A stretch of DNA of 64,000 nucleotides, from NCBI GenBank assembly GCA_945643635.1, contig CALZFC010000081.1:757501-821500 (forward strand), given 5' to 3'. Every line of letters begins with the position of its first letter. Position 1 is the first letter of the stretch. The notes beneath the pieces were generated by a model that ran no database searches, was not told the DNA's origin, and saw nothing but the letters and a program-made list of their open reading frames with translations. The stretch is from Allodiplogaster sudhausi. Its lineage: Eukaryota; Nematoda; Chromadorea; Rhabditida; Diplogasteridae. Made by a program: the position numbers and the translations under genes. Below are positions 54,501 to 63,500 of this stretch, piece by piece.

Positions 54501-57500
54501 TCTTCTTCAGCAGATCTGCGATGATGACGACATTTCCGATGTTCGGTGATTGCTTGGCTCTTATCCGATCTTGTTTCATGAACTTCTGATGCTGTTCACG
54601 GAGGGCCGGAATGTAGTGCCTGATCCAGATCATCCAGAATCGGTCAAGAAGCTCATTTGTTGTCGCCCATGCTTGTAGAAGCTTCTTCTTCGAGTCGTCT
54701 TCGTCGTAGTCGTCGACTTCGAAGTCAGGTGCTTCTGTCTTGGCGAGAGGTTGCATAAGATCTTGAGGACGCAAGACTTCGCCCGTCTCTCCGACTTGGA
54801 TGAGAGGTCTGTTGTTTAAGATAGCCTCAACCTTTGTCAGAAGTGTCTGCATCTCGTCTTCTGTCAGCTTCTTTCTTCCAATTGTGGCCTTGATGGCCTT
54901 CTTGACTTCTTGTACTAGGCGTTCGTACAGCCCTCCCTGCCATGGTGCACGTGGAGTGATGAACTGCCATTGAATCTGCTCCTTTGCTGCATAAGCTTCA
55001 ACGAGTGCTCGCTCTGCCAGGACGAAGTTTGATCCATTGTCGGAGATTATCTTCCGTGGACGGCCTCTCCTTGAGACGAATCTTGAAATTGCATTGATTG
55101 CTGATTCTGCCGAGAGATCTGGAACCAGCTCCAGATGCACTGCTCTCGTTGATGCACATGTGAAGAGAGCTGCCCATCTCTTTTCGTCCTTGCCATTCAC
55201 GAGTGCACAGAGTGGTCCGAAATAGTCTATGCCAGTCGTGGAAAAGGCTGGTGATCTCGTGACTCGTTCCTTGGGAAGGGCTGCCATCTCTTCTGCTCGA
55301 TATGGTGCTGCCTTTCGCTTGCGACAACATCTGCATTCATGGATTGTTGACGTTGTAACTCGTCTTGCTCTGTTGATCCAAAAGGATTCGCGCAGGCTTG
55401 CCACTGTGTTGGCGACATTGCCATGTGCACATCTTTCGTGGGCATCTTGAATCAGAAGTCGCGCCAGATTTGACTTTGAGTCGACGAAGTACGGATGTTT
55501 TGCGCTTGGCGGCAAGTCACTGTTGCTGAGTCGTCCATGGCACTTCCAGATGCCATCACTGTCCTTCTTGAGATCCAGATTTGCTTGGAGATCCTTGTCT
55601 GGAGGATGACTCCGTCCCTCTTGTGCTAGTAGCAGCCGGACTGCATTTGTTCGTTCTCTTGCATCGATCACTTCGGAGGTTGGCTCCTCTTTCAGCCATC
55701 TCGTCACCGGTTCCTTACCGGTCTTCTTCAATGCTTGCCTCGCGAAGCGGAGAATTTGGGCCGTTGAGTTGATCAATCTGTTCAGGCTGCTGAATCTGGT
55801 TGTGTCGATGAGGACGTTCTTGTCTTGCTTCGTCACTGCTGCCACTGTTACTGTCGTTTCGTCGTCTTCCTTTGCGAGCTTTGGCCATTCCTCTTCCTCC
55901 TTGGAAAGGAAGTTTGGCCCATTCCACCATAGCCTTGCTCCCTTCAGTTCTTCCAGGGTACATCCACGCGATGCTAGATCGGCGGGGTTTTCTGTTGTGT
56001 TGACGTATCTGCATTCGTCGATTGGCTCGTTCAGAATTGAATTGACTCGATTTGCAACGAATCGGGGCAGCTTCTCTCCCTTATCCGTCTTTAGCCACGA
56101 CAGGACGCACTTGCTGTCGCTCCAGAGCAAGGTCTTCTGTGGTTGAATGTGTAGCTCTCGTTTCACGAACGTGGCGAGCTTTGACCCGATCTGCGCAGAA
56201 GTCAGCTCCAGCCGCGGAATTGTTACCTTGTCCGCCTTCTCGGATCTTGGAGTCACGCGCGACTTTGCGAATACTGGTACGACCTTGTATCCGTGCTCAG
56301 TTTTGGTCCGAAGATAGACCACTGCTCCGATTCCTGTGGCGCTTGCATCAGAGAAGACATGGATTTGAGTTGTCTCGTTGATCTCAATTTGTCGTTCGAT
56401 GGTGACTTGCTGGTTGAGAAGGTCCTCTGAGAGTCTCTGCCATTCCAATTGATCGTCTGCTTCCAGCGTCTGCTTCCAGTTGTATTTTGCATTCAACTTC
56501 TGGAGGAACTGGCGAGCGGGAAGTACGGCAGGGCTAATGAGACCACAAGGATCAAAACCTGCGGCTACTTCAGAGCTCACAATCGTCTTTGTCGTCACTT
56601 CTCCGCGCTTTCTTCCTGACTTGATTGTCAGAGTGTCTTTTTCTGTGTCCCAGACTAGACCGAGGAACTTGGCTGTCTTTTCTGCAGGTTCATCTGCGAA
56701 TTCCTCGTGGACAGCTTTGTTGTTGCAGGTGAATTCTCTGAGCACCATTCTTCGTTTGGCAAGAATTCGTTTGGCTTCTTCGCATTTTGATTTGGCTTCT
56801 TCTGTTGTCTCCGCGAAGAACATGAAGTTGTCGGCGTAGAGGTTGGCACGTAGTTCCTTTGCGAGTGGGCTGTCTTCTTCGTTAAGGAGGTTGTCGAGGC
56901 TGGCTGCGAGGAGAAAGGGAGATGCAATGACTCCGAAGAGCACTCTGGTGAATCTCAACTCGCGGATGTTGTCATCCGTGGCCTCCTTGCCAGGATCCTT
57001 CAGCCAGAGAAACCTTGTGACATCTCTATCTTTCTCGTGTAGCCCCAGTTGCAGGAAAGCCTTTTGAATGTCCGCTGTCACCACAATCTTGTGGCATCGC
57101 ATTCGGAGGAGCATGCCCGTCAGATTTGCAATCATTGACGGTCCGGGAAACATGCTTTCGTTTAGAGATCTTCCCCGTGGACCTGCTGAAGCATCAAAGA
57201 CGATACGCAATTTCGTCGTCTTCTTGGCTGGATTGTACACCCCATGGTGCGGGATGTAGTGAATGAGGCGGTCCTCATCTGGAGTCGCCCTTGGAACTTC
57301 TTCGACAATTCCAGCTTGGAGTTGCTCCTGGATGACTTGATCGTACATCTCTAGACGACCTTGTTCCTTCAGATGTCGAAGGTTTGACTTCAGCCTTCCA
57401 AAGCAAAGGGCACGATTGTTGGGAAGTTGTGGCTGCTCAGATTTCCATGGCCATCCCACCACGACTCTCCCTTCGTCTCCCGGCTCGTTGGATATCGTCA

Positions 57501-59580
57501 TGGATTCTTGGAACTTTCGTTTCGCCGTTTCGTCATCCTGTTCCCATGGATCGTCGTAAATGCCAAGACATTCGAGGCTGTGCATTTCTCGCATGAGATC
57601 GTCGAGTCTCTTCTCAGCCGCAGTCTTCTTCGTTGACTTTGTCGGAGCCGCGCCAGTGATTGCTGCGACTACTGCCGTTCCTGTTGCTAGCTTGCCAAGT
57701 GTTGTTTTTAAGAGGGTCAGTCCGGACGGCAGTGTTTGTTCCTTCTCTTGGACTATCTCCCAGAAGTAGTCGCTTCCGATGAGCATTGATGGAGTTGTGA
57801 GTTCTCCCTTCGGCACTTGCTTCTCGAATTCTTCAGGAGTGACACTCTGGACGCTGCCGATGATCGACTTCACGCTCTGCACTTCTATCTGCAGGATAGA
57901 TCCGTCCTCTTGTTGCATGCCGATTTTGAAGAGTTGGCTTGGAATGTCGGTTGTCTGGGAAGAAGCGAAGGTGGTTACCACAATCCGTTTTTCTTCTTCA
58001 GGTTGCAGCTTCAACATGTTGGCTGCTTCCTCGGAAATGAAGGAACTTTGACTTCCGGAGTCCAAAAATGCTGTTGCTTGAATCTCCTCTCCCGTCTCCA
58101 AGTTGATGAGGCACACTGGTGCCGTGAGTAGCACGACATCTTTCTCCTCTCTTGTGACTGCTGCTGTTACGTTCGGTGCCTGCCACGCGGGTCTGTTATG
58201 GATTGGTGGTTTGTTGTTTGAGCAGATAGAAGAGTGATGTGAGCTGTCGCCACACTGCCTACATCGAAACTTGCTGGTGCACTCGGTTGACATGTGTCTG
58301 TTGCTCAGACATTTGAAGCAGAGCTTCTTCATCTTGGCGTGTTCACGGCGTTCCTTGGCTGTTTTGTATTTGTCGCAAGCAGTTTCGAAGTGCGAATCGC
58401 CACAGAGGCGGCACTGCTTGCCTACCTTCATTCTTGGCTTTATTTCCGTCTTCTGGAACACCGATTTCCTTTCTTGGCCTCTTGCATTGATTGTCACTGC
58501 ATTGACCTTGACTCGGAGTTGATTCTCGATCTCACTGACGGCTCGTCTGTCCTTGATTTCCTCTTGGCAGAACTGGAGCATCCGCGTGACGTTCCAGCTC
58601 TCCTGTCGTGTCTGTGTTCTTCTCTTCTCGCGAACACAGCTTGTTAGAAGCCAGGAGGGGAGCCGTTCTTGGATTGCCATTGCCATTTGTTCGTGCTCGA
58701 TGTCCTCTCCCAACTCTCCCAGCTGCCGACAAATCTTCGTCATTTCTCTTACTGCAACTTGCGTGTTTGCAATGGATTCGTCGGGTTTGCTTATTCGCCT
58801 AAGCATTGCATGTAGCCTTGATTTGTTTAGCATCGTGTCTCCGTACTCCTCTTCCAGGGTCTTGAGCACGTCCGAGTACGCACCTTCCACGATTGTGTAC
58901 CCTGCGACCACATCCTTTGCCCTTCCAGTGATGCAGCTCATGAGGTAGCGGAGCTTATCGATGTCAGTGAGAGGTTGGCTATCGATTGAGGCACGGAATA
59001 GCTGGATGAAACTTGGCCACTCAGTGGCGTTACCATCGAAGCTTGGTAGCGTTTGGACCGGCAGTCGCGGCGAGAGTAAATTGAAACCATTGACTGACTC
59101 ATTGTTTGTTCGAGTGGCGGCTTGTTGGTTGGCGGCTTGTTGGTTGACTGCTGCGGGATTGGCATGATGGCTTTGTTCTGCAGGATTGTCTTGACCTTGA
59201 CTTGGTGGTTGCAACTTCCCTGTTGCTACTTGCAGCATTCGTTCGTTTGATTTGAGACGGATGAGGGCGTCGAATGCCTTGCTCATCAGGGCATCGGTGC
59301 CGTCGACGCCTTGCTCACGTTGTTCCTTGTCTTGTCTTGCTTGCTCTTGCTGCTCATCGGGCAGCCTCAAGATGAATTCGTCGTACTCGCTCAAGGTCTT
59401 GGTCAGCTCTGCTCGCATCAGCTCCAATGAAGCGATCAGGCAGCATGTTGTTTTGAGCAGCTCGTTCTTGCCGCTCTCGTCTTCTGGATCGACTTCGAAG
59501 TCGGTGTTTTCTGCTTCTGCGATCTTTTTCTTGATCTTTGAAATGACGCCCATCAGCGACGATCGTATGGTCGCCGCCAT
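51514..59580 (-). CDS. gag-pol-env: Gag-Pol-Env polyprotein of second BEL/Pao element, about 2688 aa
   Basis: The first ATG of the frame is at 59580 (MAATIRSSLMGV). Order by approximate residue: Pao-type gag domain 175-260 (LPSFDGNATEWPSFIQLF); zinc knuckles 387-451; aspartic protease with LDSGSQ 507; RT with IVFDASAG 790 and YADN 914; RNase H with FSDASA 1073. Then integrase with Cys/His region 1377-1418 and catalytic DYFGP 1450, SDNGSN 1512 and YERL 1548; and the C-terminal DUF5641-like region near 1680. The env part starts with an internal signal-like segment (MLILLLLATGGLA) at 1811. It has an ectodomain with many Cys, a helix near 2135-2155, a second signal-like segment near 2206-2220, a Cys-rich G2/Gc-type ectodomain (SGCLPSSGCLWNGC near 2340) and a C-terminal anchor. 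A fused gag-pol-env frame implies cleavage by protease and signal peptidase, not splicing. Confidence 0.93.
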   Translation of the reverse strand: MAATIRSSLMGVISKIKKKIAEAENTDFEVDPEDESGKNELLKTTCCLIASLELMRAELTKTLSEYDEFILRLPDEQQEQARQDKEQREQGVDGTDALMSKAFDALIRLKSNERMLQVATGKLQPPSQGQDNPAEQSHHANPAAVNQQAANQQAATRTNNESVNGFNLLSPRLPVQTLPSFDGNATEWPSFIQLFRASIDSQPLTDIDKLRYLMSCITGRAKDVVAGYTIVEGAYSDVLKTLEEEYGDTMLNKSRLHAMLRRISKPDESIANTQVAVREMTKICRQLGELGEDIEHEQMAMAIQERLPSWLLTSCVREKRRTQTRQESWNVTRMLQFCQEEIKDRRAVSEIENQLRVKVNAVTINARGQERKSVFQKTEIKPRMKVGKQCRLCGDSHFETACDKYKTAKERREHAKMKKLCFKCLSNRHMSTECTSKFRCRQCGDSSHHSSICSNNKPPIHNRPAWQAPNVTAAVTREEKDVVLLTAPVCLINLETGEEIQATAFLDSGSQSSFISEEAANMLKLQPEEEKRIVVTTFASSQTTDIPSQLFKIGMQQEDGSILQIEVQSVKSIIGSVQSVTPEEFEKQVPKGELTTPSMLIGSDYFWEIVQEKEQTLPSGLTLLKTTLGKLATGTAVVAAITGAAPTKSTKKTAAEKRLDDLMREMHSLECLGIYDDPWEQDDETAKRKFQESMTISNEPGDEGRVVVGWPWKSEQPQLPNNRALCFGRLKSNLRHLKEQGRLEMYDQVIQEQLQAGIVEEVPRATPDEDRLIHYIPHHGVYNPAKKTTKLRIVFDASAGPRGRSLNESMFPGPSMIANLTGMLLRMRCHKIVVTADIQKAFLQLGLHEKDRDVTRFLWLKDPGKEATDDNIRELRFTRVLFGVIASPFLLAASLDNLLNEEDSPLAKELRANLYADNFMFFAETTEEAKSKCEEAKRILAKRRMVLREFTCNNKAVHEEFADEPAEKTAKFLGLVWDTEKDTLTIKSGRKRGEVTTKTIVSSEVAAGFDPCGLISPAVLPARQFLQKLNAKYNWKQTLEADDQLEWQRLSEDLLNQQVTIERQIEINETTQIHVFSDASATGIGAVVYLRTKTEHGYKVVPVFAKSRVTPRSEKADKVTIPRLELTSAQIGSKLATFVKRELHIQPQKTLLWSDSKCVLSWLKTDKGEKLPRFVANRVNSILNEPIDECRYVNTTENPADLASRGCTLEELKGARLWWNGPNFLSKEEEEWPKLAKEDDETTVTVAAVTKQDKNVLIDTTRFSSLNRLINSTAQILRFARQALKKTGKEPVTRWLKEEPTSEVIDARERTNAVRLLLAQEGRSHPPDKDLQANLDLKKDSDGIWKCHGRLSNSDLPPSAKHPYFVDSKSNLARLLIQDAHERCAHGNVANTVASLRESFWINRARRVTTSTIHECRCCRKRKAAPYRAEEMAALPKERVTRSPAFSTTGIDYFGPLCALVNGKDEKRWAALFTCASTRAVHLELVPDLSAESAINAISRFVSRRGRPRKIISDNGSNFVLAERALVEAYAAKEQIQWQFITPRAPWQGGLYERLVQEVKKAIKATIGRKKLTEDEMQTLLTKVEAILNNRPLIQVGETGEVLRPQDLMQPLAKTEAPDFEVDDYDEDDSKKKLLQAWATTNELLDRFWMIWIRHYIPALREQHQKFMKQDRIRAKQSPNIGNVVIIADLLKKRDEWPLGRIVALHPGNDGRIRSATVQTASGRQLTRSITHLLHLEKNENDNGEENDKEEERTKLSQLKPNPKDKGSGDDKQRYFKSNNQLRKNKPVIKARPNSTPYNLRSTVKKAVVSMLILLLLATGGLARRCPNDKAPVPSNLIFLDECLEYGYAAFSGPDGRICHISRQCPGNALRKETGDMCGPKCSCEKWASGCSFYQGTYTANSTAKNNKVRSTLDSMRPKYCSGKPSPKCSQTPIETTVLQVELYDGSYHPLEEMKLVFPEISRSHCIGEGTKTGTPEYCTEFNCDENGTAFCFLPKAPIAMLATKEGPVAVRQWGSLKRTVYGEAENTETCINCSIICTKGGVYATGNNVRLINLQAAAYQAMIEDPEKQQEIALPHNIIASPYKVTVKMYKKEVVVFEKQIDCQAGAFCERIECTVCWEAVRNPHCIPKLTIAAVIACSYLILTILCALLKVATCLCKGCQVIRKVLLAAGKVATFCRSQARWKRTDERRVKPVTFTRKREAVPLLTILFIATTICHACDHSVVISTSEEICETIAGITSCSSQAVSNFKEAATGGTLCLQVKDQEGRAAATIEASIQKIALRCEKISHFYTKAVDIDTTSIKRCSSSGSCVEDRCRTISPNQSITELGTLNDLPGVSGCLPSSGCLWNGCLSCNSACTFYRSVARPRENGVHEVFTCNSFLAVVTLKIDISTNNSTETRTLKMTNGFSETVQGVKVVLNYVVSPPMPSLVDSFVFDGTKIGRLTQEEVREAEQFKCNPNELEQCQLDPNACQCHLIDDDQVSCRCPTGAATTKALHERPLPQRSGSLWLEAEGTTIQAMAFKAVADVSITIEGFQFAQIQESDKCELLFSKLQGCHSCSTGAQMSYICTSANDHIIGHLNCKSGLAIAIQCSPDATTRIAVFQATSAQVNEDCNLSCGVSSTAIQIQGQLETLLSDNTIQGSNSRFSQLKEFKSNFIALIKENLEFTVVMMLSSFVIVSMLLKLCF

Positions 59581-59640
59581 TTGTAGTCTAGCGGCCGCCC
59601 TGATCGGCCTCTGAGCTCGTGACGTGGTACCGGTTGTTCG

Positions 59641-59658
59641 CTCCGATTCGACGCACCA
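59641..59658 (-). other. Primer-binding site
   Basis: Two nt inside the 5' LTR, beginning TGGTGCGTCGAATCGG. The first ten bases are the same as in the other element, so the same or a related tRNA is probably used. Confidence 0.65.
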
Positions 59659-59660
59659 CT

Positions 59661-60147
59661 TGTTGAGCCGACTCGCACTCAAACTTGGGTAATTAAACCT
59701 TTATTTCCATAATTGAAGAAATAATCAAATCAAAAACTGAAGAACTGTGTGTGTCTTCCAACTGTTCTCCTGACGCTTAAATATTGGTTCACCAACAAAA
59801 CATAATACTTAGGGAATATGTGATTGTTGGAGAAAGAAAAGAGAGAAGCGAAACTGAATATGATTCATTGTCTGGAATTGGGAAAAGCGGAATGCGTTCA
59901 ATCTTATCAAAACAACAGAAACAGAGGAAATTGCTTGTGAATCATTTGCGATGCCGAAGACTAGTTATGAGGCCTCGAGTTGTTTTCTTTGCGATAAGAA
60001 ATGGGCGAGAAGGCAAAAAAAGGCGAATGATTCACTATAACGCCAAAGGCTAGACATGAGGCGGCTGGCTTGCTTTCTCTTTACGATCTTTTGGTTTCTT
60101 ACATTTGGCGCGATTGCGCACATTTCTAATTTCGGCATTCGCCGACA
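59661..60147 (-). repeat. 5' LTR of second BEL/Pao element (487 bp)
   Basis: TG...CA ends. The 12-nt insertion relative to the other LTR lies at the end next to the primer-binding site. Confidence 0.95.
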
Positions 60148-60152
60148 GTAGT

Positions 60153-60593
60153 TATATGTATGTAAGTTCTGGTACGTTTTTTCATGGTCTGTTTAGCAAG
60201 TGTCGGGTGGCTAGACAGACATATCTTAGAGATGAATGAAGTGCGATACCCTAGTCACACTTCAATTAGAGCCATTATGAGCAAGGCATTGCCAAAGAGA
60301 ATAAATTGTGTCTAGTACAATAATTACTACGAGCAATTGAAGGTGAGGCGGTGCCTAACAACGAGCGAACTAAGTGAGAGACTGAAGTGCTGTGCCGAAG
60401 ATTAATTGGGCAGTATATATAGCAATTTTGGCATCTTCTTATTCACAGCAATCAAACTTATAATCATGCCTTCAACACTGTTCAGAGAATAGTGAACTGT
60501 TCTTTGCCTTCTTTTTTCTTTCACTATAAATACATTTCTCGCATTTTCATACATATGTATGTATGTACATATATTTGTCTCCATTTAGACTGA
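60153..60593. other. Short intergenic stretch
   Basis: AT-rich; no gene. Ends with a CTCCATTTAG acceptor 4 nt before the ATG of the next gene. Confidence 0.5.
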
Positions 60594-63500
60594 ATGCGCT
60601 TACTTCTTCTTTTTCTGCTGTTCCTCTTCGAATTTCACGCATATCCCTTACACCGGAGCAAACGTGGAGGGGATGACGTTCTTCCACCTCATGATGATGT
60701 GAAGATTCCGTCGCTGTCAGTCGAAGAAGACGTGCGTTGTTATTTCTCCGTCCTCCGCAAGACAACTGAGGAGACATACGAGCGTCCTGCCGTGTCTCGA
60801 GTGAGCACCAACTGCCAAGGCGCAAAGAGAAAGTTAGAGTGGGATTTGTGAAAGGCTTTTCATTTATTATTTTTTTAGAATGCGTGAATTGATTGACCAA
60901 GAAGCAACCAACTCTCTTGGAACAACTAATCTTCTTGATATGATATTAGCGAGAGGCGCTGGAGAATTCGACTATAATTACGAAAACGAAGCTGAAGTAA
61001 ATTTATATAAACGTAATAGCTAATTAATTCGGTTACGTTTTCTTCAGATTGGTTCAGTTGGCGAGAGATACATATGTGACAAACATATAAAGGAACTCGG
61101 AACTGATTGGTACGCTAACCAATTCTACCATTTCAAGCGTAAGAAGGGGACGACAAAGAAGTTGTGCTCGCTGCCTCCACCGTATTCACAACATGAATCA
61201 GCCGACGGTCGTCCTTCTCCTCCAGTGGTATCGGGAAGCACAGTTGTTGAGAAAAATGAAGCTAGAGCAGCCTTAGCAATGGATCATGTCCTACTTCATA
61301 TCGGATTGCGTTAGTTCTTTCGTGCCTAAATAGGCGAAGAATAATAGCTATCATTTCAGCTGTATGTCCGTCTCATAAAGAAGAGCTCGAAAGAGACAGG
61401 ACGCAGAAAAAAGTGCAAGAATCAGGGCACTCATTCGACCCTCCTCTACTCGAGCGTCGTTTCTCTAAAACGCCCGACGTTATCACTGAAAACGTTCAAG
61501 AGTATCCCACATGCTCTCAAGAAGACGATACGTCGTACATGCCGCGCCATGAAGGACCACCGATGAAACGCACTGTATCAACAGCCTCGGAATCTGCAAA
61601 GCAGACATTCAACGCCTTCCTTAAAGCAATCGGGCAAGGGAAGATAATACGGCGCATGGATTTCCGAGATCTTGCGGAAAGGTCCCAGAGGAGAAAAGCG
61701 CAGTACTTGCGGAGTGCTTTCGAAGTGGTATATGAGATAGTAGCTCCCGATTCTCCCGAAATGCTTAAGAAAATGATAGTTTCCCCAGACCTGGAGGAGC
61801 TCTACGAGCGAGAGAGAACTGACAAATACGATGCCCTGATGAAGTCCATAAGGTCCCGGTTTCTCAATGCGGATTCCCGAGTTGAAAAGCTTCATCTGCT
61901 CTCACTGGTCACACCACTTCTGGGCCTGGCTGAAGTGCAGCGTTATATACCTGGCTTATCAGAGTATTTCTATACAAAATCAAAGCGTCTCGCATATCGC
62001 GGAGGAAAGGAAATCTCCAAGGATCTAAAACGAAAGAGGTATACACATGAGCAAGTGAATCGCTTCGTCGAATTTATTACCAGGTTTGTGACCGGGTTTG
62101 AAATATATTTTACGAGTTAAACATAATTGGACTTTTCAGCTTCAAAATTTCGACTAGCCTTCCGTTCGGAACACGATCCTCGAAGCTCTCGGATGGAAGT
62201 CTGATTGAATATCCAAATGTTCTCCGACAACATAGCGCAACAGAGATAATTGAGCTCTATAAGCGGTAAACGTTATTATTCCTTGCAATAACATCTGCCG
62301 TTGAAAATTTTATACTTTATTCAGAGATCTTGAAGAAACTGACGAGGTTTATTTGATGATGTCACCAGCAACTCATTATCGAATTCTGTCTGCTTGTACA
62401 GCATCTACCCGAAAGAGTCTCCATGGAGTAGATTTCTTTGTGGCCGAAGCAATGGAAGTCGGTTATTAATTATTTACACACAAAAATTATCAATTTATTC
62501 TCAGGCCTTCGATGATGCTCTTGCATTGCTTGAAAGCTTAAAGGCTGATGGCGATATCGACGAATACTGGTTCGGATCGCTCAGGATCAAGATCTTGGAA
62601 GTAAAGCAATATCTAAGAACAGACTACAAAGTCCACATCAAGCGAAAATCAAGAATAGGGGACCACTGCATCCAGCACGGATTGAGCGATCCCCAGACTC
62701 CTGAGTATGCAAACCCTTGTGATGGAGCAGAGGATGAAGACGAACATATGCACAACCTTATTTGTGACCGATGTGAGCTATTGAAGGTTAGGAGAAAATT
62801 TTTTCCAAGACACAGAGTACAAACTTCAGATTACGTTGGGTGATATTCGCGAAACCATCGCGGCTCTGATTTCGGCTGCATCTCCAAGAACAGAACGCCG
62901 GAAAAAATTGGATCGGAAACTCGCAGACTGGCATAGAATAGAGGAAGCCATAGAAAATCTCAAAAAGCATCAGCTTCGCGCCATCGCAAGTGAACACGAC
63001 CGTGATTCCCTAGTCTCAAACTTGGGGAACGGCGAAGCTCTGATTACGCTCGATTGGGCGATGAAACTGCTTCCCCTCTTCGCACGTGAGAAGACTACTG
63101 ATTATTACGCCAAGCGTGGAATTTCTTGGCATATTAGTCACGTTCTTGCCAGAATTAATGGCGAACTGACTCAGCATACTTTCGTTCACATTATGGAAGG
63201 AGATCTTCAGGTACGTTTTTCATATTACTTCTTATGATAGTACAGTCAAGGTGCCTATCTTCAGGACACAACTGCCGTTACTTCAAATATCGCTCATGCC
63301 CTCCTTGAACTATCTCGTGTTGGAATTAAGAAAGTTCATCTTAGGTCCGATAATGCCGGTATGTGATAATATATTCTTCATGTACGTAATGATCGTATTA
63401 TTAGAAATGCTATTATTTTATCACTTTTTCTTTGCCAGGATGTTACAAAAGTAGCGCTACGATCGCCAGTCTGCATGACGTCTCAGCAAGAACTAACGTG

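Larger units (their letters stand above)
51018..60147 (-). mobile_element. BEL/Pao endogenous retrovirus-like element with env, intact frame
   Basis: LTRs at 51018-51492 and 59661-60147 begin TGTTGAGCC and end GCCGACA. The target duplication GTAGT lies at 51013-51017 and 60148-60152. The LTRs look identical by eye except for 12 nt present only in the right LTR near 59674. This points to a very recent insertion. It is read on the minus strand. A single frame of about 2688 codons covers the interior. An env gene derived from a phlebovirus-like glycoprotein is known in nematode Cer7-type BEL/Pao elements, which are counted among invertebrate retrovirus-like agents. This copy shows no disabling lesion in what I can see. 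Confidence 0.95.

Noticed and set aside
51751..59614. Many antisense frames of 60-190 codons across 51.5-59.7 kb
   Set aside because: Shadows of the long polyprotein frame; none has splice signals or domain motifs.
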